DNA from: CAYNSX01 sp964400165
Lineage (GTDB): Bacteria > Armatimonadota > Hebobacteria > CAYNSX01
Assembly (NCBI GenBank): GCA_964400165.1
Contig: CAYNSX010000020.1
Coordinates: 1 to 41,276 of the forward strand
Reading direction: 5' to 3'
Length of the DNA: 41,276 nucleotides
The notes beneath the pieces are model-generated. The model did no database searches, had not been told where the DNA came from, and saw nothing but the letters and a program-made list of their open reading frames with translations. Shown in pieces: positions 1 to 8,093 of this stretch. Position numbers and translations under genes: made by a program. Position 1 is the stretch's first letter. Each line of letters opens with the position of its first letter.

Positions 1-487
1 CATGAAGTGGCCGGGCTAACAAAAAGCGCCCGCTGAAGCGGGCGCGAACAGAGCCCCGGCATCAATTGCCGGGGCGGTGACTATTCAATTGGTGGGGGAT
101 CCTGGCAGGCAAGATGCCTGCCCTCCTGGTTGTCTCCTCCTCCAACCTCCTACTTCGCCAAGGCTTCGTAGGACAAGCCTCCCCGCTGGCGTGGAGAGGG
201 GAGCGACCTCACCCCCAGCCCCTCTCCGTTTCACGGAGAGGGGTGGCGAAGCCGGGGTGAAGTGGGTGGCCCGGCATTGAAATGCCGGGCTCATCTCAAG
301 GAAAGTCCCTGCGGGACTGAAACGGAAGAGCCAGCCGATCGAACAGGCGGAGCGACCCCACCCCTAACCCCTCCCCGCTTACGGAGAGGGGCAGAAACCA
401 CTGCGAACTCACCCCAGCCCTCCGACTTCGCTGAAGCTTCGTAGGACAGGCTTCTCCGTCTCATGGAGAGAGGGAAGTCTAAGACCT
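1..487. repeat. Cluster of hairpin mini-repeats, no gene
   Basis: No convincing coding sequence. The stretch is packed with short palindromes: CCCGCTGAAGCGGG near 28-42, CCCCGGCATCAATTGCCGGGG near 54-75, GGCAGGCAAGATGCCTGCC near 105-124, CCCGGCATTGAAATGCCGGG near 271-290, and GTCCCTGCGGGAC near 305-317. Between them are CCTCTCC...GGAGAGG units near 223-242 and 373-393. The first 48 bases recur almost exactly at 4651-4698, so these are dispersed elements. Short open frames here run through repeats and are not genes. Confidence 0.8.
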
Positions 488-1243
488 CTAGATGCGCCAG
501 GCGTGGAAGACCATGCGGCCGCGCTGCAGCGACGACCAGAACGGACGGCCGTCGCGGAGGCGGAGCCGCGCGGCCTGGCGCAGGCGGGCGGGGAGTGACG
601 GGAGCGGCGTGACCGCCTCGATGCGCGCAAACCCGGCACTGCGCAGCATCCCCTCCACCGCGGCCGGGTTTGGGCCCCACCAGTTGGTCGGGTCGCCGTC
701 GAGTTCGGCGCCTGGATAGAAGGCAGCGGCCGGGCGCCGCAGGCTGGCCAGGTCTACTTCCGTGTCGAGGATGAGGCGTCCCGCGGTCACGCCGGCGACG
801 CGCTCGAGCGCGAGCAGCGGGTGTTTGAGGTGATAGAGGACGCCGAGCATCAGCACGAGGTCGAACTGTCCGACGCGCTCGGGCGAGAGATCCATCACAT
901 CGATCTCCAGGTCTTCGACACGGGAGCCGAGCGCGCGCCGGGCCAGGTCGAAGCCGGCTTTGGTGCCCCAGCCGGCTCCGTTCCAGCAGAAGTGATCGGT
1001 AGCGAGGACGCGGGCGGCGCCGCGGCGCTCACATTCGAACGAGAAGAACCCGTCCCAGGCGCCGATGTCGAGGACGGTCATGCCGTGCAACTCGGGGGGC
1101 AGGCCGAGCCGCGGGAGGCGCTGCGGCGAGTTGTCCTGCCCCGGTGTGATGACGCCGTGACCCAGGGCGATGGTGTGCCACCAGCGGATGCGGGCGACTT
1201 CGGCGCGCAGCGCGTCGGGGTCTGGCGGCGGAAGCAGGGGCAC
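488..1243 (-). CDS. CmoB-like SAM-dependent methyltransferase (DUF1698 family)
   Basis: 251 aa, GTG start. A class I Rossmann methyltransferase domain covers most of the protein. SAM motif I is VLDIGAWDGFFSFE at about residues 55-68. An acidic residue follows in the VLATDHFCW stretch, and LVLMLGVLYHLKHPL matches motif IV/V of the DUF1698 group. That group includes CmoB, which modifies wobble uridine-34 of tRNA, and methyltransferases acting on small molecules or glycans. CmoB itself is about 320 aa, so this shorter protein is a relative and its substrate is not shown. It lies downstream, on the same strand, of a large secreted protein gene, with a hairpin between them. No Shine-Dalgarno sequence precedes the GTG, so the exact start is uncertain. 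Confidence 0.8.
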   Translation of the reverse strand: MPLLPPPDPDALRAEVARIRWWHTIALGHGVITPGQDNSPQRLPRLGLPPELHGMTVLDIGAWDGFFSFECERRGAARVLATDHFCWNGAGWGTKAGFDLARRALGSRVEDLEIDVMDLSPERVGQFDLVLMLGVLYHLKHPLLALERVAGVTAGRLILDTEVDLASLRRPAAAFYPGAELDGDPTNWWGPNPAAVEGMLRSAGFARIEAVTPLPSLPARLRQAARLRLRDGRPFWSSLQRGRMVFHAWRI

Positions 1244-1304
1244 GGGCGCGCGGTTCGCCGCGGCGTGCGGTTTCCCTATGGTGAGGGAAGCTGGAAGGCG
1301 GTAA

Positions 1305-1321
1305 GGCAGTCACTGACTGCC
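1305..1321 (-). terminator. Hairpin after the Cys-rich protein gene
   Basis: A perfect 7-bp stem (GGCAGTC/GACTGCC) with a 3-nt loop begins 24 bases beyond the stop of the 647-aa secreted protein gene. On the minus strand only a short TT follows and there is no long U tract, so it may be an intrinsic terminator of the GC-rich type or merely an mRNA-stabilising hairpin. Confidence 0.35.
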
Positions 1322-1345
1322 TGCCTCCCTGCATAACTTGTGGTA

Positions 1346-3289
1346 TCAGCAGCCGCAGGCGCCCCAGGCGCAGGAACAGCCGCGCCCGCCGCAGCCGGGA
1401 CACGAGACAGTGGCGTGGCCTTTGCACTTCTTGTCACATTCACCGCCGGAGCAGGACTTGGTGCCGCCGCCGGAGCAGACACCGCCGTCATTGGTGCAGC
1501 CGCCGCAGGCGACGGTGCACGCTTTGCACCAAAGGCAGCAGTTGGCCACCATCATGCCGGCGAAGGGGCCGGAGACGACGCGGCCGATGCCCACCATAGC
1601 GAAGGTCTTGGTGGCCGGGTCGAAGCGGCCCGTTTCGGGCAGGAGCAGTTTCACGGGTGGGATGCCAAGTTCGGTGAAGAGGGGGCAGGTGGCTTCGATG
1701 CCCCAGGTGACGCGGGCGGCGCCGGAAGCGGGGTCGAAGTAGCCGCGGTTCGGCGCGCCGTTGGCGGTGATGTCGGCGGCCGAGAAGCCGTCATTGGTGA
1801 GCGTGAAAGTGATCGGGCCGGTGTCGCAGGGCTCGTTTTTCCCCTCGCCGTTGCGGTCGCAGGGGACCGCGACGGAACTGACGGTGGCTTCAGCGCGTTC
1901 GATGCGGATGACATTGCTGCGCGCGTCGTAGGAGTAGGTGAAGGTGCCTTCGAGGTGCGCCTTGGCCGAGCCGCCGCCCAACGACGGCGGGAAGATGAGC
2001 GTGATGACCGGTTCGGGGGTGCCATCGTTGTTGGAATCGGTTTGGCGGAATTGTTGGGTCACCGTTTCCAGTGTGCCGGTGCCGGACGGCGGCTTGGCCA
2101 TTCCGCTGGAGAAGAGTTGATGCAGCAGCGTCGCGGCGCCGAATTGGAGTAGCGCGGCCTGGTTGTCGGTGACGCCCTTGCCTTTCGTGTCGGTCACGCG
2201 CCTCTGGAAGTCGCGCAGCGCGTCGGCGGCTTTCGCACCGTCGTTTTGCGCCCAGGCGTCGTGACAACGGGTGAGGATGGGATCGAGCAGGTTCAAGGTG
2301 CCGGGCGGGAGATGCATCCGATCTTTCATCTGCGTCAGGTCGTCGATGGTCTGGGGCGCCGGGTAATCGGGCGGCAAATCACGCGCCTGCGCGCCGGCGA
2401 CGGCGCGGACATCAAAGTGCCCGGGCGTGACGCCGGTGACCTGGAAGTCAATGCGACCGGTGGTCGTTTCGACTCGACCGGCGGGGCTCATCGTGACATT
2501 GGGGCCGGACGGGCTCAAGTCGCACGGAATCGACACGCCCGGCGGCGCGCCGTGGAGGATGAGCGAGCCGCGGGTGCGTTCGCCGGGTTGCAAGAGATTC
2601 TTGTCGAGTTGGATTTCGGGACGGATGAGGTAGGCGCCGAACGGGGCGCTGCGCAGCGGGGCGACGAAGTCGCGGTCCACTGCGACGGTCAGCGGTTGCC
2701 GCCCGGTGGAGAACCGTGAGGGCGGCACGACGGTGACCATGTTATCGGAGGCGGTCAGGATGTTCTCGGGCGGCACGACCTGCTCGCCAAAGCGCACCGT
2801 GACCCGGTCGGCATCTCCGCCGAAGTGGTCGCCCTGGATGGTGAGCGGGCGGCCGGTGACGGCCTGGCTGGGGAAACAGGAATTGATCTGCGGCGGGGCG
2901 CCGGCGCCGGGGTTGCTCGGCGGCGGTGTCAGTGGGACGGTCGAGCGCGCGGAGGCGCCGCCGCTCGACGCGATGAAGGCGAGGCCGCCCATGCCGAAGA
3001 CCCAGTCGGGGACGCGCAGGCGATGGCGGCCGTGCGCGTCCGTCTCGGAGACGACGCCGCTCACCTGGACGCCGTTCAGCTCGAGGCTGATTTGCGCATC
3101 GGGGATCCGCCGGTTCTGGTCGTCCAGGACACTGACGGTGACGACCTCGCCCGCCGCGATCACCTCCGGCGTGAACAGCGACAGCGACTCCGGCGCCGCC
3201 GGGGCGCCGCCGAGAACCGGCCGGAGACTAAGCAAACCGAATCCCGCGCACAAACTTACGATTCCGAATACTCGCCGAATGACGGGCAT
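1346..3289 (-). CDS. Secreted IPT/TIG-domain protein with a Cys-rich C-terminal tail
   Basis: 647 aa from the ATG at 3289, chosen because GGGGAGGG lies six bases upstream and the first residues form a signal peptide (MPVIRRVFGIVSLCAG, cleavage likely near residue 28). Domains in order: an Ig-like region at about 30-110, a proline-rich linker, an IPT/TIG fold at about 130-200 (PQINSCFPSQAVTG...), an unassigned beta-rich middle, a short Asp-rich calcium-loop-like stretch (TDSNNDGTPEP), and residues 584-647, which contain 16 cysteines in 64 positions with many Cys-Gly pairs. IPT/TIG folds are common in surface and extracellular proteins. The tail resembles no family I can name and could be heavily disulfide-bonded or metal-binding. 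The upstream neighbour on the same strand is another small secreted protein, 136 bases away. Confidence 0.8.
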   Translation of the reverse strand: MPVIRRVFGIVSLCAGFGLLSLRPVLGGAPAAPESLSLFTPEVIAAGEVVTVSVLDDQNRRIPDAQISLELNGVQVSGVVSETDAHGRHRLRVPDWVFGMGGLAFIASSGGASARSTVPLTPPPSNPGAGAPPQINSCFPSQAVTGRPLTIQGDHFGGDADRVTVRFGEQVVPPENILTASDNMVTVVPPSRFSTGRQPLTVAVDRDFVAPLRSAPFGAYLIRPEIQLDKNLLQPGERTRGSLILHGAPPGVSIPCDLSPSGPNVTMSPAGRVETTTGRIDFQVTGVTPGHFDVRAVAGAQARDLPPDYPAPQTIDDLTQMKDRMHLPPGTLNLLDPILTRCHDAWAQNDGAKAADALRDFQRRVTDTKGKGVTDNQAALLQFGAATLLHQLFSSGMAKPPSGTGTLETVTQQFRQTDSNNDGTPEPVITLIFPPSLGGGSAKAHLEGTFTYSYDARSNVIRIERAEATVSSVAVPCDRNGEGKNEPCDTGPITFTLTNDGFSAADITANGAPNRGYFDPASGAARVTWGIEATCPLFTELGIPPVKLLLPETGRFDPATKTFAMVGIGRVVSGPFAGMMVANCCLWCKACTVACGGCTNDGGVCSGGGTKSCSGGECDKKCKGHATVSCPGCGGRGCSCAWGACGC

Positions 3290-3377
3290 CGCACCCTCCC
3301 CAATGAGACCTGGCTGTATCGCCTCTCTCGTTCCACCCGTTCCGGGTGTCTCCTTCCTTACCCTGGGGGAAACACCA

Positions 3378-3399
3378 GGGGCCGGCAGTCGCCGGCCCC
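3378..3399 (-). terminator. Strong GC hairpin between two secreted-protein genes
   Basis: A 9-bp perfect stem (GGGGCCGGC/GCCGGCCCC) with the loop AGTC sits about 27 bases past the stop of the 152-aa gene and before the next gene on the same strand. It lacks a T run. It may attenuate transcription between the two genes or protect the 3' end of the upstream message. Confidence 0.4.
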
Positions 3400-3425
3400 G
3401 CGCGGTGATCGCGCTGGTAGTGGGG

Positions 3426-3884
3426 TTACAACCGCAAGTCGAGCAGCGCGGTGGTGCCGACCCCTTCGACGCGGCGAACGCGGTCGGCGGGGTTGGTGGA
3501 GTCGATGGGGATGAAGATACGGGCGCGGATGTCGTTGCCGAGGAGCGAGGTCTCGAGTTGCAGCGCCGCTTTCGTGGTCGCAATCTTGTCCTTGGGGCCG
3601 GCGACTTGGACGGCGCCGATGAACCCGCCCTGGCCGATGCTGACGATGGGGACGACTTTCGTCACCCAATTCGCCGACTGCAAGTTCTTGCGACCGACAG
3701 CGGAGTTGAGACCTTTGTCGAGTTCATCGGCGTGGTTCTTCATGATGTAAACCCAGCCGCCGACCTTGAGGATGTCGCCGATCTTGATGGCCCAGGCGCT
3801 GCCCAGCGGCAGGAGCATCAGCGCCACGGCCAGGGCGAGCACGGCCGCTTTCCTTGCGGAACGCATGCGATTGAGCGTGGTCAT
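3426..3884 (-). CDS. Small secreted protein of unknown function
   Basis: 152 aa. The basic N-terminus (MTTLNRMRSARKAAV), a hydrophobic core and the small-residue site GSAWA near residue 32 form a clear signal peptide. The mature part begins AIKIGDILKVGGWVYIMKNH and contains a beta-rich, glycine-containing core (VSIGQGGFIGAVQVAGP). It has no cysteines and no motif I recognise. GGAGG lies about nine bases before the ATG, and a good sigma-70-type promoter precedes it. Its tandem position with the Cys-rich IPT/TIG protein suggests co-expression of two envelope or extracellular proteins. Function unknown. Confidence 0.75.
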   Translation of the reverse strand: MTTLNRMRSARKAAVLALAVALMLLPLGSAWAIKIGDILKVGGWVYIMKNHADELDKGLNSAVGRKNLQSANWVTKVVPIVSIGQGGFIGAVQVAGPKDKIATTKAALQLETSLLGNDIRARIFIPIDSTNPADRVRRVEGVGTTALLDLRL

Positions 3885-3914
3885 GGGTTCGTCCTCCGGT
3901 CAGAATTGGACTCG

Positions 3915-3943
3915 ATGATAGTGGGCGGGGTCGCGTCTGCCAA
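3915..3943 (-). promoter_or_regulatory. Sigma-70-type promoter of the small secreted protein
   Basis: Reading the minus strand, TTGGCA (5/6 of consensus) is followed by a 17-bp spacer and TATCAT (5/6). Transcription would start about 25 bases before the ATG at 3884, leaving a leader that contains the GGAGG site. It is arranged divergently to the plsC promoter, with the two -35 boxes only 8 bp apart. Confidence 0.6.
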
Positions 3944-3951
3944 GCAGTCCG

Positions 3952-3980
3952 TTTACAGGGAGGCGCGGCGTCAGTAGACT
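3952..3980 (+). promoter_or_regulatory. Promoter of plsC, probably leaderless
   Basis: TTTACA, a 17-bp spacer, then TAGACT ends exactly 7 bases before the plsC ATG at 3988. No Shine-Dalgarno sequence fits in that gap, so the transcript should begin at or next to the start codon. Confidence 0.55.
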
Positions 3981-3987
3981 CGCCGCC

Positions 3988-4611
3988 ATGCGGCTCTCGC
4001 GTGTCGTGTACGCCATCGTGATCGGGTTTGTGCGCGGGTTGCTGTTCGTGGTGTGCCGATTGTCGGCGCGCGGGCGCGAGCAGGTGCCGCGTTCGGGCGG
4101 GGTGCTGCTGGCGGCGAACCATTGCAGTTTTCTGGACCCGCCGGCGGTGGCGGCGGCGACGCCGCGGCGCATCACCTTCGTGGCGCGGGAGGAACTCTTT
4201 CGCGTCCCCGTGCTGGGGCCGCTGATCACGATGTGCGGCGCGCACCCGGTGGCGCGCGGGAAGGTGGACCGGGCCATCTTTCGCACGGTAGAGATGCTGC
4301 TCAAACGCGGCGAGGCGGTGCTCATCTTTCCCGAAGGCACGCGCAGTTCCGATGCGCGGCTGATGGCGCTGGAGCCGGGGGTGGCGTTCCTGGCGCGGCG
4401 GACGGGGGCGCCGATCGTGCCGGTTGGCGTGGTCGGCACGCAGCGGGCGATGCCCTATCACTCGATGCTGCTGCGGCCGGCGAAGGTGACGGTGCAGTTC
4501 GGCGCGCCGATTCGCGTCGCGCAGGGACACGCGTCGCGGGCGTCGATCGAGCCGGTGTTGGAGCAATTGCGGGCGGCGCTGCAGGCGCTGCTGCCGGAGG
4601 AGATGCGTTAG
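3988..4611 (+). CDS. plsC: 1-acyl-sn-glycerol-3-phosphate acyltransferase
   Basis: 207 aa. It transfers an acyl chain to lysophosphatidic acid to give phosphatidic acid at the inner face of the membrane. The catalytic HX4D motif is NHCSFLD (His45, Asp50), and the acceptor-binding block FPEGTRS lies at 114-120. A hydrophobic N-terminal segment (VVYAIVIGFVRGLLFVV) would anchor it. Length and motif spacing are typical of the short bacterial PlsC class. The start is fixed by the -10 box seven bases upstream. It is a single-gene unit, transcribed divergently from the secreted-protein genes. The acyl-donor type (acyl-CoA or acyl-ACP) cannot be read from the sequence. Confidence 0.92.
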   Translation: MRLSRVVYAIVIGFVRGLLFVVCRLSARGREQVPRSGGVLLAANHCSFLDPPAVAAATPRRITFVAREELFRVPVLGPLITMCGAHPVARGKVDRAIFRTVEMLLKRGEAVLIFPEGTRSSDARLMALEPGVAFLARRTGAPIVPVGVVGTQRAMPYHSMLLRPAKVTVQFGAPIRVAQGHASRASIEPVLEQLRAALQALLPEEMR

Positions 4612-4735
4612 GCGGGGTCAAGAGGAAACAAGGAATGAACATCGCCCGGCCATGAAGTGGCCGGGCTAACAAACAGCGCCCGCTGAAGCGGGCGCGAACC
4701 ACCGCGGGACCGTCCCCGGTCGTGACGGGGTTCCC
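4612..4735. repeat. Repeat-filled gap between convergent genes
   Basis: It holds a GAGGAAACAAGGAA array remnant at 4622-4635, the hairpins CCCGGCCATGAAGTGGCCGGG and CCCGCTGAAGCGGG (a copy of bases 1-48 of the window), and CCCCGGTCGTGACGGGG near 4713-4729. The gap lies between the 3' ends of two convergent genes, where such hairpins could also stop transcription from both sides. Confidence 0.7.
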
Positions 4736-5455
4736 TCACGGCATCTGCGGGCTGGCGCTCTCCATCGTCCGTACCAGCCAGTCGTCGTGCGGGATGCCCG
4801 ACCGAGTCAGCGCGTCTGTTTCCCGGCGGAGTTCGTATTCCACGCGCCGGATGGTGGGCGCGGCGCCGTCCAGCAATAGGTACGACGCGCGGCGGTCGCC
4901 GTCGTAGGAGAGGCTAACGCTGCCGGTGTTGGCGACGGTCAAGCCAGCAGCGCGACGAATGTACGGGCGATGGACATGCCCATACACGGCGACGGGCTGG
5001 CCGAGCGGTCCGTACACCGCCTCTAGCGCGGCATCGCCCGCTTCCGGTTCCGGCGCGCGCCAGAGATCCGCGGGGCTGGCATGGACGAGCGCCATCGGAT
5101 CGTGCACCTGCAGGTGCGGCAGGTCGCGCAGCCAGCCGATCCGCTCGGCGCCCAGCGCTTCGCGCGTCCAGGCTGCCATTTCTTGAATCGGTGAGAGCAG
5201 GGGTTGCATGCCGGGTGTTTGAGCGGCGAACTCCGTGAGCGCCTCGGGTCGAAACAGCACTTCATCGGTATTGCCAAGGACACCTGGCCAGCCCAGTTGG
5301 CGGATGCGGTCCACAACTTCCGCGGGGCGGGCGCCGCCGTGCGGCAAGTCGCCGCCGTGGAGGATGAGGTCGGGCGCGGTCTGCCGCAGGTCCGCCAAGA
5401 CGGCCTCGAACGCCGTCAGGTTGCCGTGAATGTCCGAGACGATGGCGATGCGCAT
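4736..5455 (-). CDS. Calcineurin-like metallophosphoesterase
   Basis: 239 aa. The N-terminus MRIAIVSDIHGN gives the first metal motif (Asp8, His10). LHGGD, GNTD, the histidine of LVHASP and GHVHRP complete the dinuclear-metal site of the calcineurin-like phosphoesterase fold. The GNHD motif reads GNTD here: Asn is kept but the usual His is Thr, a substitution also found in the YfcE/MJ0936-like subgroup. The family includes phosphodiesterases and phosphatases acting on nucleotides or phosphoesters, and the substrate cannot be told. GGGGAG sits about seven bases before the ATG. It is a single gene convergent with plsC. Confidence 0.85.
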   Translation of the reverse strand: MRIAIVSDIHGNLTAFEAVLADLRQTAPDLILHGGDLPHGGARPAEVVDRIRQLGWPGVLGNTDEVLFRPEALTEFAAQTPGMQPLLSPIQEMAAWTREALGAERIGWLRDLPHLQVHDPMALVHASPADLWRAPEPEAGDAALEAVYGPLGQPVAVYGHVHRPYIRRAAGLTVANTGSVSLSYDGDRRASYLLLDGAAPTIRRVEYELRRETDALTRSGIPHDDWLVRTMESASPQMP

Positions 5456-5479
5456 CAGTCACTCCCCATCACTTCGAGC

Positions 5480-5560
5480 ACCCCTCACTCGGCCTTCGGC
5501 CACCCTCCTTCGCCAAGGCTTCGAGGGGCAAGCCCTCTCCCGAAAGGGAGAGGGACTGCG
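5480..5560. repeat. CCCTCTCCC/GGGAGAGGG hairpin repeat
   Basis: A CACCCCTCACTCGGCC lead-in is followed by a GGCTTCGAGGGGCAAGCC segment and the stem CCCTCTCCC-GAAA-GGGAGAGGG. This is one copy of the second dispersed repeat type of the window. It sits between two same-strand genes, so it could act as a terminator of the upstream polyprenyl synthase message. Confidence 0.6.
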
Positions 5561-5575
5561 CATCTTCCAAGTGGA

Positions 5576-6568
5576 TCACACCGCCGTTTGCGGGAGAATC
5601 GGCAGCGGGAAGGCGTCCGTCACCGCGTGGTGCAGCGCGTCGCGGGCGGGGGAGAGCGAAAGCGGGTCGAGTTGGGCGCGGGCGGTGTCGAGCAAGCCCT
5701 GGACGCGCCCCCAGGCGTAATCAATGGAGTGGCGGCGCGCGATCAGGTCGCGCACCGCATCGAGCGCCTCGTCGGTGAGCGGCTCGGTGGTGAGCAGGCC
5801 GCGCACCAGCGTCCGCTCGTCGTCGGTGGCCTCTTCGAGGGCATGGATGACGGGGAGCGTCAGTTTGCGCTCGCGCAGGTCGCTGGCGGCGGGTTTGCCG
5901 GTGTCGGCTTCGTCGGCGGTGAGGTCGAGGATGTCGTCGGCAATCTGGAACGCCAGGCCGAACTGCTCGCCGAACTGGCACAGCGCCTCGGCGGTCGACT
6001 CGTCGCCGCCGCCGATGAAAGTGCCGAGGCGGGCGGCGGCGCCGTAGAGCGAAGCGGTCTTCCCCCAAATCATCTGCAGGTATTGTTCCTCCGAAATCAA
6101 CTGGCCGGCGCCGAAGACTTCGAGCAGGTTGCCCGCCGCCATCTCCGCCGCCACCTGCGTCAGGATGAGCGAGAGTTGCTGGCTGCCGTCTTCGGCGAGG
6201 CGGGTGAAGGAACGGGCGAGCAGATAGTCGCCGAGCAGGACGGTGAACTTGTTGCCGAAGAGCGCCCGCGCCGTCTTCTCGCCGCGGCGGACATCGCTCT
6301 CGTCAATGACATCGTCGTGGATGAGCGAGCAGTTGTGGAGCAATTCGACGATGGCCCCGTACGCCACCGCGCGCTCGGAGGCCCCGCCCGGCTGCGCTTC
6401 GGCGGCGAGGAGCAGCAGCGTCGGCCGCAGCCGCTTGCCGCGGCCGCCGACGGCGAGCGTCGCGGCGCGGGCGATGAAGGGCAGCCGCGAGGTGGCGATG
6501 CGCTCCATCTCGGCCTCGACTTGCGGGAGCAGGCCGGCGAGCGGCGGGTAGAGGGCGCGGAGGGGCAT
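5576..6568 (-). CDS. Polyprenyl diphosphate synthase (trans, medium/long chain)
   Basis: 330 aa. It condenses isopentenyl diphosphate onto an allylic diphosphate to build the side chain of a respiratory quinone. The first aspartate-rich motif DDVIDESD lies at 85-92 and the second, DDILD, at 211-215. GGRGKRLRP (41-49) is the substrate-binding block at the usual place. Length fits the heptaprenyl/octaprenyl synthase group (HepT or IspB). The exact chain length cannot be inferred confidently from the residues before the first motif. No Shine-Dalgarno sequence is obvious at the ATG. The gene stands alone, followed and preceded by hairpin repeats. Confidence 0.9.
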   Translation of the reverse strand: MPLRALYPPLAGLLPQVEAEMERIATSRLPFIARAATLAVGGRGKRLRPTLLLLAAEAQPGGASERAVAYGAIVELLHNCSLIHDDVIDESDVRRGEKTARALFGNKFTVLLGDYLLARSFTRLAEDGSQQLSLILTQVAAEMAAGNLLEVFGAGQLISEEQYLQMIWGKTASLYGAAARLGTFIGGGDESTAEALCQFGEQFGLAFQIADDILDLTADEADTGKPAASDLRERKLTLPVIHALEEATDDERTLVRGLLTTEPLTDEALDAVRDLIARRHSIDYAWGRVQGLLDTARAQLDPLSLSPARDALHHAVTDAFPLPILPQTAV

Positions 6569-6599
6569 TGGTGAAGAGATTCGTTCAACTCAAGTGCAG

Positions 6600-6935
6600 T
6601 CCTGTGTGGCAGGCCGCGGTGCCCGGAACTGAAGTTCCGGGCTGAACACGAATCTAGCCCCCGCGGGGCTGCCAACTTCCCCTCTCCCCCGTCCCCTCGA
6701 CTGCGCTCGGGGTGAACCCCTCTCCCAAGTACTTGGGAGAGGGGCGATGATTGGAGTGGCCATCGATTCGGATTTGGGTGGGGAGAGGGTTGAACAGAGC
6801 AGGCGGGACGCCTGCGGTGACTAAGAGACTGAACCCCGGTCACGACCGGGGCGCTACCCAGGGACGGTCGCCGCAGGAATGCGGCTCCTACGGCCTTTCT
6901 CTTTTCCTCTTTTCCTCTCTTCCTCACACCGCCTG
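6600..6935. repeat. Hairpin and direct-repeat cluster upstream of hppD
   Basis: No gene. It contains CCCGGAACTGAAGTTCCGGG (about 6630-6649), CCCCTCTCCCAAGTACTTGGGAGAGGGG (about 6717-6744), CCCCGGTCACGACCGGGG (about 6835-6852), GCCGCAGGAATGCGGC (about 6869-6884), and a CTCTTTTC/CTCTTTTCCTC direct-repeat array at about 6899-6928. The remaining 60 bases up to hppD hold its ribosome-binding site. A weak TGTACA/CAGAAT pair at 6934-6963 is the only promoter-like signal. Confidence 0.7.
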
Positions 6936-6998
6936 TACAGGAGAGCTTGCTTTGTAGCAGAATCAACTTGGTGTACGCGCTGGTGAGGGAGCACGACG

Positions 6999-8090
6999 AT
7001 GGCTGACGATCCGCTGGGGCTGCTGGCCCTCGATTACATCGAACTCTATGTGGGCAACGCCAAGCACGCGTCCCATTATTACCGCACACTGCTCGGCCTG
7101 GAACCGCAGGCCTACGCCGGCCTGGAGACGGGGCGGCGGGACTCGTCGTCGTATGTGCTCGGGCGGCGCGACATCCGCTTCGTCTTTACCGCGGCGCTGA
7201 CCGGCGACCACCCGGCGGCGCAGTCGGTGGCGCGGCGCGGCGACGGCGTGAAGGATGTGGCGCTGCGCGTTGCCAACTGCGACGCCGCCTATCGCGCGGC
7301 GCTCGAGCGCGGGGCGAAGTCGGTGATGGAACCGACCGTCATTGAAGACAAGACTGGGAAGGTGAAGCGCGCGGCGATCGCCGCCTACGGCGAAGTCATC
7401 CATTCGCTCGTCGAGCGCGGGGATTATGCGGGGCCGTTCCTCCCCGGCTACCGCAAGTCGAACAGCGTCGTTGCCGACGACCGCGGGCTGCAACTGGTGG
7501 ACCATGTCGTCGCCAATGTCGAACTCGGCAAGATGAATGATTGGGTCAACTTCTACCGCGACATTATGGGCTTCGAGCAGTTGGTGCACTACGACGACAA
7601 GGACATCTCCACCGAGTATTCGGCGCTGATGTCGAAGGTGATGCAGGACGGCAAGGGGCGCATCAAGTTCCCGATCAACGAGCCGGCCGAGGGGCGCCGC
7701 AAGTCGCAGATTCAGGAGTATCTCGACTACTACGGCTGCCCGGGCGTGCAGCACATCGCCATGCTGACGCCGGACATCGTCAAGACCGTCGAGGGGATGC
7801 GCAACGCCGGGATGCAGTTCCTGCGGGTGCCGGACACCTACTACCAGCAGGCACGGGAGCGCGTCGGGAAGATTGACGAGAAGTTCGAGGACCTGGAGCG
7901 GCTCGGCATCCTGGTGGACCGAGACGACGAGGGCTACCTGCTGCAAATTTTCACCAACGCCGTCGAGGACCGTCCGACGATGTTCCTCGAGGTCATCCAG
8001 CGCAAGGGGAGCCGCGGGTTCGGCAAGGGCAACTTCAAGGCGCTGTTCGAGGCGCTCGAAGCCGAGCAAGAGCGCCGCGGGAACCTGTAG
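6999..8090 (+). CDS. hppD: 4-hydroxyphenylpyruvate dioxygenase
   Basis: 363 aa, the normal bacterial length. It converts 4-hydroxyphenylpyruvate, O2 and Fe(II) to homogentisate and CO2, the committing step of tyrosine breakdown. Two vicinal-oxygen-chelate halves are visible, starting at LDYIELYVGN (11-20) and LVDHVVANVE (167-175). The iron ligands are most likely His169, His252 (VQHIAM) and Glu331 (MFLEVIQR). The C-terminal gate segment GSRGFGKGNFKALFEA is intact. GAGGGAG lies about eight bases before the ATG. It is first in a four-gene operon; the next gene starts three bases after its stop. Confidence 0.96.
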   Translation: MADDPLGLLALDYIELYVGNAKHASHYYRTLLGLEPQAYAGLETGRRDSSSYVLGRRDIRFVFTAALTGDHPAAQSVARRGDGVKDVALRVANCDAAYRAALERGAKSVMEPTVIEDKTGKVKRAAIAAYGEVIHSLVERGDYAGPFLPGYRKSNSVVADDRGLQLVDHVVANVELGKMNDWVNFYRDIMGFEQLVHYDDKDISTEYSALMSKVMQDGKGRIKFPINEPAEGRRKSQIQEYLDYYGCPGVQHIAMLTPDIVKTVEGMRNAGMQFLRVPDTYYQQARERVGKIDEKFEDLERLGILVDRDDEGYLLQIFTNAVEDRPTMFLEVIQRKGSRGFGKGNFKALFEALEAEQERRGNL

Positions 8091-8093
8091 GCG

